Shown here: one piece after another, positions 1 to 6,014 of the stretch
Layout of the letters: each line of letters opens with the position of its first letter
Position numbering within the stretch: position 1 is the stretch's first letter
Assembly: GCA_043721855.1 (NCBI GenBank)
Contig: JAYSPY010000088.1
Location: forward strand, 1-14,172
Source: JACMNW01 sp043721855
GTDB lineage: Bacteria; Pseudomonadota; Alphaproteobacteria; Rhodobacterales; Rhodobacteraceae
Reading direction: 5' to 3'
Length of the DNA stretch: 14,172 bases
Made by a program: the position numbers and the translations under genes
The notes under the pieces: model-generated
What the model saw: the letters and a program-made list of their open reading frames with translations, nothing else
Told to the model about the DNA's origin: nothing
Database searches by the model: none

Positions 1-21
1 CCCCCCCCCCCCCCCCCCCCC
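1..21. repeat. Homopolymer run of 21 C at the window edge
   Basis: The first 21 bases are all C and run directly into the last codon of the minus-strand P450 gene (its TGA is the complement of 22-24). Read on the minus strand this is a G run beginning right after the stop codon. No gene or site explains it. Its position at the very edge makes a contig-end or low-complexity sequencing artefact the simplest explanation, but a real G/C tract cannot be excluded. Confidence 0.9.
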
Positions 22-1392
22 TCAAACCCGCTCCGCCGTCAGCCACACCCCGCCCTCTGGCCGCAGCGTCAGGATCATCACGGGCTTAGGCTGCTTCCCA
101 ACAACCGGCGCAAAGCGGAACCGCGCCAGCAGCGTCGCCAGAATGATCACTGCCTCTTGCAGCGCGAAATTCGCCCCGATGCAAATGCGCGGCCCGTCGC
201 CAAAGGGCAGGTAGGCGAAGCGGTCAATCGCCTTTGCATCCGCAAACCGCGATGGATCAAACTGATCCGGATCGTCCCACAGCATGTGATGCCGATGCAG
301 CGCATAAATCGGCAAAACCACGGTATCGCCGGGCTTGATTTCCCGGTCGCACAACGTGTCGGCGCTCAAAGCTGTGCGCGACAGAAACGCCGCTGGCGGA
401 TACATCCTGAGCGTCTCATCCACGATCCGCCGCACCAATGGCAGGGCGGAGATATCGGCCACCGTCGCAGCCCTATCCCCCAACACGCCCCGTGCTTCAT
501 TGCGCGCCGCATCCTGCACGCCTTGGTCAAACGCGCACAGATACAACGCCCAGGCCAGCGTCAGCGCCGTCGTCTCATGCCCCGCCACGATGAAGGTCAA
601 AAGGTTATCACGCAATTCCGGCGTGGTCATTCGACGCCCGGTCTTCGGGTCTTCACCGTCCAGCAGCAAATCCAGCAAATCCGGCACTGCCTTGGCGCCG
701 TCCGCCCGGCGCTGCTCGATGCCCTTATCGGCCAGCCGTTTCATCTCCAGCATCGCCCTGCCCGAAATCATCCGCCCCGGTCGCGGTATCCAAACCGGTG
801 CGCCGATGATATCCAGCAGCGATACCTTCGCGGCAGCGCCGATATACGTCTCAATCGCCCGGTGCACGGCGGCGCGCGCAAACCCCTCACCGCCCGAAAA
901 CGTCACGTCCGATATCACCTCAAACGTCGCGGTCACCATCTCGTCAAACATATCCACCGCACGGCCACCCGCCATGCTCTCAATCCGGGTTGAGGCCCGC
1001 TCCGCCGCTGCTGTCATCACCGGGGCCAAAGCCGCCACATTGCGGTGCGAAAACACTGGGGCGGCTGCGCGTCTTTGCCACAGCCAGTTTTGCCCTTCCG
1101 CCACAAAAAGACTGTCGCCGATGGCTGGCTCCAGTATCAACTTCGTCACCACCGATTTCGGATAATCCTGCACCTTGTCGCGCAACACCTGTTTCAGCGC
1201 GCCCGGATCCATCACCATATGCCAGCGTTTGCCGGTTTTGCCCGACAGCATCGGTTGGCGCGTTGCAATTTCCGGGATCAATTCCAACACATTGCGCCGC
1301 CCGGCTTTCAGCGATCCGAATATGCCCAAAGGCACCGTGGTCAGCGGCACGCGCACCGGATATGGCGCAGAAGCAGGGCGTTGTTCGGTCAT
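22..1392 (-). CDS. Cytochrome P450
   Basis: A 456-residue haem-thiolate monooxygenase, expected to be soluble and to oxidise an organic substrate with electrons from a separate redox partner. Seen directly: the I-helix oxygen-activation motif AGHETT near residues 270-275, the K-helix ETLR (ExxR) near 326-329, a meander DPDQFDPSRF, and the haem-binding loop FGDGPRICIG with the ligand Cys near residue 404. The length fits a complete bacterial P450 with no fused reductase. The reading frame extends 18 codons upstream, but the ATG at 1390-1392 has a perfect AAAGGAGG six bases upstream of it, so I chose that start. No ferredoxin or ferredoxin reductase lies nearby, so the partner must be encoded elsewhere. 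It is divergent from the lipoprotein gene at 1525. The substrate and CYP subfamily cannot be told from the sequence alone. Confidence 0.95.
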   Translation of the reverse strand: MTEQRPASAPYPVRVPLTTVPLGIFGSLKAGRRNVLELIPEIATRQPMLSGKTGKRWHMVMDPGALKQVLRDKVQDYPKSVVTKLILEPAIGDSLFVAEGQNWLWQRRAAAPVFSHRNVAALAPVMTAAAERASTRIESMAGGRAVDMFDEMVTATFEVISDVTFSGGEGFARAAVHRAIETYIGAAAKVSLLDIIGAPVWIPRPGRMISGRAMLEMKRLADKGIEQRRADGAKAVPDLLDLLLDGEDPKTGRRMTTPELRDNLLTFIVAGHETTALTLAWALYLCAFDQGVQDAARNEARGVLGDRAATVADISALPLVRRIVDETLRMYPPAAFLSRTALSADTLCDREIKPGDTVVLPIYALHRHHMLWDDPDQFDPSRFADAKAIDRFAYLPFGDGPRICIGANFALQEAVIILATLLARFRFAPVVGKQPKPVMILTLRPEGGVWLTAERV

Positions 1393-1419
1393 CACGGGCC
1401 TCCTTTGGTGATGTAACAG

Positions 1420-1446
1420 AATGTAGCGCGCGCCCGCCTGCGTCAA
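1420..1446 (-). promoter_or_regulatory. Possible promoter of the P450 gene
   Basis: On the minus strand TTGACG (complement of 1441-1446) is a five-of-six match to the housekeeping -35 box. TACATT (complement of 1420-1425) follows after 15 bases as a weak -10. The spacing is shorter than ideal, so this is only a candidate. It sits in the 132-bp divergent gap between the P450 and the lipoprotein gene. Confidence 0.3.
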
Positions 1447-1524
1447 ACCCCCCGCCTTGCGCGTGCTGTCTTAAGCAGATAGCTTCGTTCGGACAATTTG
1501 TCGCCAATTCACGGGAATGCCCCT

Positions 1525-2202
1525 ATGATCTTTCGCAACCTGACGGCCGTTCTTCTGGGGACCATATTGCTGGTCGCCTGCCAAAAGAACGATCTTGCCG
1601 AACCGCCCGTGCCACTTGGCAACTTTCAACTTGGCCTGAACATTGTTGTCGCTGACAATATGAAAAAGGTTCCGATCTCCCGCCCTGCTTCGGTGGAAGA
1701 ATGGGAAGCTGCCATCATCAAATCTGTCGATGCCCGCTTTGGCCGCTATGTTGGCACCAAGTTCTACAATATCGGCATCGCGGTTGATGGCTTTGCGCTT
1801 GCGCCGCCGGGGGTTCCTGTCGTTGCCTCGCCGAAATCCATTCTTGTGATCACTGCCAACCTGTTTGATGATGCCACCGGCACCAAATTGAACGCTGAAG
1901 GCGCGCAATTTACCATTTTCGAATCCTTCTCCGGTGAAACCGTTATTGGGTCCGGACTGACCCGGTCGCGCGAAAAACAGATCGAGATTCTGTCTTACAA
2001 CGCCGCCAAACGGGTTGAGACGTGGATTTTGGAAAACCCTGAATGGGTTGGATTGCCAGGCAAGAAAAAGATAAAAGCTGCCGATGCCCCAACCATCGCC
2101 AGCGCGCCGGGCACAACGGCCCCAATCGCACCGCCCATTCCTGCCCCGGCAAGTCCTGCCCCTCCAACTTCTGCCCCGCCAACTGCTGCCCCGGCAAACT
2201 AA
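1525..2202 (+). CDS. Predicted lipoprotein of unknown function, Pro/Ala-rich tail
   Basis: I do not recognise the family. The 225-residue product starts with a short charged N-terminus and a hydrophobic stretch ending in LLVAC, a lipobox that would be cleaved before Cys19. It is therefore probably an outer- or inner-membrane-anchored periplasmic lipoprotein. Residues about 25-180 look like one folded domain with beta-rich segments (for example NFQLGLNIVVADN and SILVITANLFDD). The last roughly 35 residues are almost only Pro, Ala, Ser and Thr and look like a disordered linker or cell-wall-spanning tail. ATG 1525 was preferred over a TTG at 1498 because it starts the signal peptide and has GGGAA upstream. 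The gene converges on the methyltransferase-like gene, with only 7 bp between the stop codons. Confidence 0.8.
   Translation: MIFRNLTAVLLGTILLVACQKNDLAEPPVPLGNFQLGLNIVVADNMKKVPISRPASVEEWEAAIIKSVDARFGRYVGTKFYNIGIAVDGFALAPPGVPVVASPKSILVITANLFDDATGTKLNAEGAQFTIFESFSGETVIGSGLTRSREKQIEILSYNAAKRVETWILENPEWVGLPGKKKIKAADAPTIASAPGTTAPIAPPIPAPASPAPPTSAPPTAAPAN
2140..2199 (+). repeat. Four 15-bp tandem repeats encoding a PAPxx tail
   Basis: Four consecutive 15-bp units (2140-2154, 2155-2169, 2170-2184, 2185-2199) share the core CTGCCCC followed by xCAA. They encode PAPAS, PAPPT, SAPPT and AAPAN at the end of the lipoprotein. The in-frame unit length suggests growth by slippage, and the last unit is followed directly by the stop codon. 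Confidence 0.85.
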
Positions 2203-2209
2203 GATTGGT

Positions 2210-3058
2210 CTAGCCCGGCGCGCGCATCTGCCATGCAATGCGCGTGCCCGGATTGCCTTTGATGCAGCGCACCATCGCACCAAACCGGGGCCGCGCGATC
2301 AGGGGCGCGTAAAGCTTGGCCGCCTTTTGCACGGCTGAAATCAGTGCCGCATCTGTCAGCGCATCGGTATTGGCCGCCGTCAAAGCCGCCTCTGTCACGG
2401 CGTGCGTGCATAAAAAAACCACACAGTCTTTTGCCACATGCGCCAGTGGCAAAAAATGTGCTGACAAGCTTTGCATGTGTGCACAAAGCCAAGGCTGCTG
2501 CGCATGTAAAAAGTCTTGGTGGATGACCAGAGATTTGCCCGGAACCAGCGCTGGAAAAAAGTTGCGGGCGATGTGGTCCGTCAGGGCCGGGGTTTTGCCC
2601 GCGTCGATGGCAAGAATTTCAATAGGCTCGCCCGGCCAATGTTGATCCAGGATATTGCCGCAATGCAGGGTGAATTGCCCGGCCCAAGGCCGAAGCAGCC
2701 GGGTGGCCAGCGGCAAGATATCCTTATCATCCGTCAGGGCCACTCCGCCGGGTGAAAGATGTTTGGCACGGGCTTTGGCATCGGCGGTGAAGCGGTCATA
2801 GGCATGCAGATGATGCGGCAATCCGCTTGCGGTTAAGCCCGATAGCAACCGCGCCGCTGACCCGCCTGCAAACGCCCCCAGATCGACGGTTGCGCCAAAC
2901 CCTGTTGAGTTTGCGCCAAGCCAATGATAAAGCTGGCTTTCCTCAAAGGGCAACATCGAAGGCACAGACAATGCCGCCACCAGATCACTGGCTGTCACGT
3001 CCTGCCAGGGCCGCGTCGCAAACAGCGCCATCTGCGCTGCGTCATCAAAGGATGGCAT
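2210..3058 (-). CDS. Class I SAM-dependent methyltransferase-like protein
   Basis: A 282-residue product with the layout of a Rossmann-fold methyltransferase. Residues 57-66 read TVDLGAFAGG, matching the glycine-rich motif I that binds S-adenosylmethionine. HAYD with Asp88 fits the acidic end of strand 2, IDAGK at 151-155 fits the strand-4 region, and LVPGKSLVIHQDFLH near 171-185 matches the PGG-x-hhhh-D segment of TylF- and cephalosporin-hydroxylase-type enzymes. The fold call is from motifs; the substrate is unknown, and a non-catalytic relative is possible. The start was set at the ATG 3056-3058, beginning MPSFDDAAQ. The frame continues upstream to another ATG at 3131-3133 with an AGG before it, so about 25 extra N-terminal residues cannot be excluded. 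Several of its segments are rich in Ala, Leu and His. Confidence 0.65.
   Translation of the reverse strand: MPSFDDAAQMALFATRPWQDVTASDLVAALSVPSMLPFEESQLYHWLGANSTGFGATVDLGAFAGGSAARLLSGLTASGLPHHLHAYDRFTADAKARAKHLSPGGVALTDDKDILPLATRLLRPWAGQFTLHCGNILDQHWPGEPIEILAIDAGKTPALTDHIARNFFPALVPGKSLVIHQDFLHAQQPWLCAHMQSLSAHFLPLAHVAKDCVVFLCTHAVTEAALTAANTDALTDAALISAVQKAAKLYAPLIARPRFGAMVRCIKGNPGTRIAWQMRAPG
2217..2248 (+). terminator. Hairpin after the lipoprotein gene, possible terminator
   Basis: Arms GGCGCGCGCAT (2217-2227) and ATGCGCGTGCC (2238-2248) pair over 11 positions with one G-T wobble and a 10-base loop, starting 14 bases after the lipoprotein stop. It is followed by CGGATTGCCTTT rather than a clean T tract, so termination is uncertain. 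It lies inside the 3' end of the converging gene. Confidence 0.35.
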
Positions 3059-3158
3059 GTTTCGTCTCGCTACCGATATCCAGTGGGTAAACTTAACCTT
3101 TAGCTTCAAGCTGACGCAAGGCACCCTGCTCATTCCCAAACCTGTGCCCTATTGCCCC

Positions 3159-3187
3159 TTGATTTCCCCGCCCCTCTGGCCTATTGC
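3159..3187 (+). promoter_or_regulatory. Possible promoter of tRNA-Trp
   Basis: TTGATT (3159-3164) and TATTGC (3182-3187) are separated by exactly 17 bases and sit 13 bases before the mature tRNA 5' end. The stretch after the -10 is GC-rich, as in many stable-RNA promoters. The -10 matches consensus at only three of six positions. Confidence 0.35.
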
Positions 3188-3199
3188 GCCCTCAGGCAC

Positions 3200-3275
3200 A
3201 GGAGTTTAGCTCAGTTGGTAGAGCATCGGTCTCCAAAACCGAGGGTCGTGGGTTCGAGTCCCCCAACTCCTGCCA
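3200..3275 (+). tRNA. tRNA-Trp (anticodon CCA)
   Basis: A complete cloverleaf can be drawn. The acceptor arm AGGAGTT (3200-3206) pairs with AACTCCT (3265-3271). The D arm is GCTC...GAGC. The anticodon stem TCGGT/ACCGA encloses the loop CTCCAAA, with anticodon CCA at 3233-3235. The T arm carries GGTTCGAGTCC. The discriminator is G3272 and the 3' CCA is encoded (3273-3275). tRNA-Trp just upstream of secE-nusG is a common bacterial arrangement, but here two other genes lie between them. Confidence 0.97.
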
Positions 3276-3287
3276 AGCCTCGATTTC

Positions 3288-3326
3288 GGGCCTTGATCGC
3301 GGGCCTTGATCGCGGGCCTTGATTTT
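3288..3326 (+). repeat. Three 13-bp tandem repeats behind tRNA-Trp
   Basis: The unit GGGCCTTGATCGC occurs at 3288-3300 and 3301-3313, with a third copy at 3314-3326 ending in TTTT instead of TCGC. A degenerate half-copy (GCCTCGATTTC) precedes it, directly after the tRNA CCA end, and a final GGGC follows. Each GGCC can pair with the next one in RNA. The role is unknown; it could be slippage, a processing or termination region, or a relic of integration next to the tRNA. Confidence 0.8.
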
Positions 3327-3407
3327 GGGCACATTTGCTAGGTTTGCCTCGCAGGCACAGACGAATTAGGCACTTTTCGCGGCTTTGCGGCGATGCTATG
3401 CAGGGGC

Positions 3408-3833
3408 ATGCTCACCCAAAAAGCCAGATATGCCCTGCATGCCATGCTATTTCTTGCCAAGCATGACGGGTTGGCAACCGTCGCTGGTATGGCTGCCGCT
3501 GAAAACATACCCCGCAAGTTCTTGGAACAGATCCTGTCGGCGCTGAAAATCAATGGTTTGGTGATCGGCAAGCGTGGGCCGTCAGGCGGCTATCTTTTGT
3601 CCCGCCCGGCGGATAAAATTTCTTTTGCAGATATTCTGCGCTGCATCGACGGCCCGCTTGCCTTGGCACCCTGCGCCAGTTTGCGCCATTTTGCGCCATG
3701 TCCGGATTGCAAGTCGGTTGATGCCTGCAAAATCCGGCCTGCTTTGCTTGCGGTTCGCGACACCACTTCCCTGCTACTAGAGGGAATCAGCCTTGCAGAA
3801 GCGGCAGGCGGGGTAAAAAGTTCCTTTCTTTGA
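3408..3833 (+). CDS. Rrf2-family transcriptional regulator
   Basis: A 141-residue winged-helix DNA-binding regulator. Seen: the family-typical N-terminus MLTQKARYALHAM, the helix-turn-helix and wing segment ENIPRKFLEQIL...GKRGPSGGYLL (about residues 32-64), and a C-terminal cysteine cluster C89, C98, C101 and C107. Rrf2 regulators such as IscR, NsrR and CymR sense Fe-S status, nitric oxide or cysteine; three cysteines hold the cluster in IscR and NsrR. Here four cysteines with spacing C-x8-C-x2-C-x5-C could bind an Fe-S cluster or metal, which is inference. The start at 3408 fits the family. An in-frame ATG at 3393 is also possible, because AGGGG lies only one base before ATG 3408, too close for a normal ribosome binding site. 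The neighbouring tauE-like gene is the likely target. Confidence 0.92.
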   Translation: MLTQKARYALHAMLFLAKHDGLATVAGMAAAENIPRKFLEQILSALKINGLVIGKRGPSGGYLLSRPADKISFADILRCIDGPLALAPCASLRHFAPCPDCKSVDACKIRPALLAVRDTTSLLLEGISLAEAAGGVKSSFL

Positions 3834-3908
3834 CGAGGTCTGCTTAAATTTTCATCGTTTCAGCAGCTATTTGCTGGGTTGAGCAGGTCAAAATCGCTTT
3901 CCGTCTGA

Positions 3909-3977
3909 CAATTACATACAAATTCTATGGGAAAAGTAATAAATCGGTTGATTACTTACTATATTGGTATGTAATTG
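3909..3977 (+). promoter_or_regulatory. AT-rich operator/promoter array before the exporter gene
   Basis: An 11-bp perfect inverted repeat, CAATTACATAC (3909-3919) and GTATGTAATTG (3967-3977), encloses a second one, AAGTAAT (3934-3940) and ATTACTT (3951-3957). ATTAC/GTAAT therefore occurs four times in alternating orientation. Half-sites ATTACTTAC (3951-3959) and GTATGTAAT (3967-3975), with one mismatch, form a 25-bp dyad. At its centre is TATATT (3960-3965), a five-of-six -10 box that would start transcription about 30 bases before the exporter ATG. A 25-bp dyad is the size expected for an Rrf2 dimer site. Binding by the regulator encoded at 3408 is inferred. Confidence 0.65.
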
Positions 3978-4001
3978 GCCTGTCTAATACAGGAAAATCC
4001 C

Positions 4002-4775
4002 ATGCAAGACAGTTTCATTCTATTTCTCATTGTCGGCTTTCTGGCGCAAATCGTGGACGGCGCTTTGGGCATGGCTTACGGCGTAGTGTCCTCTTCGGTG
4101 CTGCTGGCCTTTGGCGTGCCACCCGCCGCGGCTTCCGCTTCAGTTCATACCGCTGAATTGTTCACCACCGCAGCTTCCGCTGGATCCCATGTCTGGCACA
4201 AAAACGTGGATTGGCAACTGTTTCGCATGTTGGCTCCGGTTGGCATCGCGGGCGGGGTGCTTGGCACCTATGTCATCACATCGATCGACGGGGCGGTGCT
4301 GAAACCCTATGTCGCGGCCTACCTTGGGCTGATGGGCATTTACATTCTTTACCGGGCATTTCGGAATATAACCCCGATTGATCAGCACAAGCTGGCCTTT
4401 GTGGCCCCCTTGGGTGCTGTTGGCGGCTTTATGGATGCGGTCGGGGGAGGGGGCTGGGGCCCCGTGGTCACGACCGGCCTTGTTGGCAGTGGCGGTGCGC
4501 CGCGCGAAGTGATCGGCACTGTCAACACGGTTGAGTTTTTTCTGACTGCAGCCGTCTCCGCCGCCTTCCTGACCGCCTTGCTTACGGGCCATTGGACCGA
4601 GGCGGAAGGGCTGACAACCTATGCCTGGGCCGTAGCGGGCCTGATTGTCGGCGGCGTCGCGGCAGCCCCGTTTGCGGGCTACGTTACCCGCTATCTTCCG
4701 CAGAAATTCCTGATGGTGGCGGTGGGGGTGTTGATATCGTTGCTGGCCATCTACCAGACTTGGCGCCTGCTATAG
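4002..4775 (+). CDS. TauE/SafE-family inner-membrane sulfur-compound exporter
   Basis: A 257-residue polytopic membrane protein with about seven or eight hydrophobic segments. It has the two similar halves typical of the TauE/SafE family: QIVDGALGMAYG near residues 18-29, then a second glycine-rich repeat GAVGGFMDAVGGGGWGPVV near 136-154. The family exports sulfite, sulfoacetate or related anions, or moves sulfate; the substrate here is not determined. The ATG at 4002 has AGGAAA five bases upstream and is preferred over a TTG at 3975, which lies inside the operator array. It follows the Rrf2 regulator on the same strand after a 168-bp gap with its own apparent promoter. The pairing suggests a small sulfur- or redox-responsive detoxification unit, which is inference. 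Confidence 0.88.
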   Translation: MQDSFILFLIVGFLAQIVDGALGMAYGVVSSSVLLAFGVPPAAASASVHTAELFTTAASAGSHVWHKNVDWQLFRMLAPVGIAGGVLGTYVITSIDGAVLKPYVAAYLGLMGIYILYRAFRNITPIDQHKLAFVAPLGAVGGFMDAVGGGGWGPVVTTGLVGSGGAPREVIGTVNTVEFFLTAAVSAAFLTALLTGHWTEAEGLTTYAWAVAGLIVGGVAAAPFAGYVTRYLPQKFLMVAVGVLISLLAIYQTWRLL

Positions 4776-4781
4776 CTGGCT

Positions 4782-4814
4782 TTTGGCGCGCCGCGACAAC
4801 AGCGGTGCGCCAAA
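4782..4814 (+). terminator. Strong hairpin after the exporter gene
   Basis: Arms TTTGGCGCGCCGC (4782-4794) and GCGGTGCGCCAAA (4802-4814) pair over 13 positions with one G-T wobble and a 7-base loop, starting six bases after the stop codon. There is no T tract after the stem (AAATCATAG follows). It is a plausible transcript end or RNA-stabilising stem but not a textbook intrinsic terminator. Confidence 0.5.
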
Positions 4815-4912
4815 TCATAGCTAGACTGCGCATTGGCAATTTTTTATCGCTGCCAACCAGGTGCACCCAAAGAACCCCGATAATCGCCAAATAGCATGCG
4901 CCCCTATCGTGC

Positions 4913-4941
4913 TTGAATTCCACGGGCTGAACGCGTATCTG
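4913..4941 (+). promoter_or_regulatory. Possible secE promoter
   Basis: TTGAAT (4913-4918), a 17-base spacer, then TATCTG (4936-4941), 33 bases before the secE ATG. The -10 is weak. A promoter is expected here because a hairpin closes the upstream gene. Confidence 0.28.
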
Positions 4942-4973
4942 CATCCAACATCCGCGATTTCAGGACAAGACCC

Positions 4974-5171
4974 ATGGCCAGAACCAATCCCATTCAGTTC
5001 CTTCAGCAAGTGCGCGGCGAAGTGGCCAAAGTGGTCTGGCCCACACGGCGCGAAGTGGTGTTGACCACCATCATGGTGTTTATCATGGCGGCCTTGACGG
5101 CCACGTTTTTCAGCCTTGTTGATCTGGCAATCCGGAGCGGGCTAAGCGCCGTCCTGAATGGGTTTGGCTGA
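4974..5171 (+). CDS. secE: Preprotein translocase subunit SecE
   Basis: A 65-residue single-span membrane protein that clamps SecY in the inner-membrane protein-conducting channel. The amphipathic cytoplasmic helix (about residues 5-20) leads into the signature VVWPTRREV (20-28), followed by one hydrophobic segment at about 29-52. This is the short, one-span form usual in most bacteria, against the three-span form of E. coli. The start ATG 4974 has AGGAC about eight bases upstream. It sits directly ahead of nusG, the near-universal order, but 196 bp with promoter- and terminator-like signals separate the two here. Confidence 0.96.
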   Translation: MARTNPIQFLQQVRGEVAKVVWPTRREVVLTTIMVFIMAALTATFFSLVDLAIRSGLSAVLNGFG

Positions 5172-5203
5172 TCTGACAACACAGTAGTGTTCGCAAAATT
5201 CCC

Positions 5204-5232
5204 TTGATATTGGCAGGTTGGCGGGGTATTCC
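5204..5232 (+). promoter_or_regulatory. Possible nusG promoter
   Basis: TTGATA (5204-5209, five of six to the -35 consensus) and TATTCC (5227-5232) lie 17 bases apart in the secE-nusG gap. A transcript from here would start near 5239 and run through the hairpin with T tract at 5253-5289 before reaching nusG. Confidence 0.33.
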
Positions 5233-5252
5233 GCCCCAAGTTCAAGGCAATA

Positions 5253-5289
5253 AGCGTGCGGCGATTCGGGTCGCGCGCTGTCTTTTTTT
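5253..5289 (+). terminator. Intrinsic terminator or attenuator before nusG
   Basis: AGCGTGCG (5253-5260) pairs with CGCGCGCT (5272-5279) over 8 positions with one G-T wobble and an 11-base loop. GTC then seven T (5283-5289) follow. Stem plus T tract is the intrinsic-terminator form. It is the only clear T-tract stem in the core locus. It may end part of the secE transcript or attenuate transcription into nusG. A competing small hairpin GCGA/TCGC lies inside the loop region. Confidence 0.55.
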
Positions 5290-5367
5290 CCTGAAACGGC
5301 GGGCTATCCGCTTGAAAACAAATGATCTTCGGGGGTGCGCCTCCTGGACGAATAAGGTGGCTGAGGC

Positions 5368-5901
5368 ATGGCAATGCGGTGGTATTCGGTAAGTGTTCTC
5401 TCGAATTTCGAGAAGAAAATTGCCGAGCAGATCAAGACAGCCGTTGCTGATGCGGGTCTCGAGGAAGAGATCAGCGAAGTTCTGGTGCCCACAGAAGAAG
5501 TGCTGGAAGTGCGTCGCGGCAAGAAAGTGACGTCGGAACGTCGTTTCATGCCGGGCTACGTTCTGGTGCGCATGGAGATGACGAACAAGGGCTATCACCT
5601 GATCTCGTCCATCAACCGCGTGACGGGTTTTCTGGGACCGCAGGGCAAACCGATGCCAATGCGCGACGCCGAGGTGAACGCCATCCTGAACCGCGTTGAA
5701 GAAGGTCTGGAAGCGCCGCGCAACCTGATCCGGTTTGAAATTGGCGAGACTGTGCAAGTGTCTGACGGCCCGTTTGAAGGTTTCTCCGGCATGGTCGAAG
5801 ACGTGGACGAAGCGCACAGCCGCCTGAAGGTGACCGTGTCGATCTTTGGTCGGGCGACCCCCGTAGAGTTGGAATTCACGCAGGTAACCAAGAATATCTG
5901 A
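5368..5901 (+). CDS. nusG: Transcription termination/antitermination factor NusG
   Basis: A 177-residue elongation factor that binds RNA polymerase beta' and suppresses pausing through its N-terminal domain, and contacts Rho or ribosomal protein S10 through its C-terminal domain. The NGN domain spans about residues 1-115, with WYSV near the start, MPGYVLV at 61-67 and VTGFLG at 85-90. The KOW domain (about 124-175) holds VQVSDGPFEGFSG and IFGRATPVELEF. The ATG at 5368 has AAGGTGG seven bases upstream; a second in-frame ATG at 5374 would be too far away. The length and domains are those of a complete protein. The gene has its own 196-bp leader with a candidate promoter and attenuator. Confidence 0.97.
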   Translation: MAMRWYSVSVLSNFEKKIAEQIKTAVADAGLEEEISEVLVPTEEVLEVRRGKKVTSERRFMPGYVLVRMEMTNKGYHLISSINRVTGFLGPQGKPMPMRDAEVNAILNRVEEGLEAPRNLIRFEIGETVQVSDGPFEGFSGMVEDVDEAHSRLKVTVSIFGRATPVELEFTQVTKNI

Positions 5902-5970
5902 CGTGCATCGTGTGGAAGGCGCGCGCCACGGGGTAGACCTCGGGTGACAAACCGAACCACTAAACTTCAT

Positions 5971-5986
5971 CCCGGCGCAGGCCGGG
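5971..5986 (+). promoter_or_regulatory. Hairpin in the rplK leader
   Basis: CCCGGC (5971-5976) and GCCGGG (5981-5986) pair perfectly around a GCAG loop in the 113-bp nusG-rplK gap, ending about 17 bases before the AAAGGAGAGG ribosome binding site. In E. coli L1 represses translation of the L11-L1 mRNA by binding a leader structure; this stem is a candidate for that role, by position only. Confidence 0.4.
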
Positions 5987-6014
5987 AAAACAGAAGCGAA
6001 AAAGGAGAGGCCAA

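Noticed and set aside
157..1165. Two plus-strand frames of about 277 codons opposite the P450
   Set aside because: They lie entirely opposite a P450 gene with all its motifs and a perfect ribosome binding site. Their translations are rich in Arg, Pro and Ser and lack any family signature.
2429..2454. 9-bp perfect inverted repeat TTTTGCCAC/GTGGCAAAA
   Set aside because: It lies inside the methyltransferase-like coding region, encodes ordinary residues (FLPLAHVAK), and has an A tract rather than a T tract after it on either strand, so it does not read as a terminator.
3059..3199. Searched for a tuf gene or its end upstream of tRNA-Trp
   Set aside because: The tuf-tRNA-Trp-secE order is seen in some bacteria, but the upstream sequence here is the methyltransferase-like gene and its leader, with no EF-Tu coding trace.
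4833..4856. TTGGCA/TGCCAA inverted repeat enclosing a run of T
   Set aside because: The T run is in the loop, not after the stem, and TTGGCA has no matching -10 at 17 bases. Neither a terminator nor a promoter is supported.
4861..5064. 67-codon plus-strand frame before and over the secE start
   Set aside because: It overlaps secE out of frame and has no family features or good ribosome binding site.
5204..5392. 62-codon plus-strand frame in the secE-nusG gap
   Set aside because: It runs into nusG out of frame, and the interval carries promoter- and terminator-like signals instead. A leader peptide of this size without a ribosome binding site is unconvincing.
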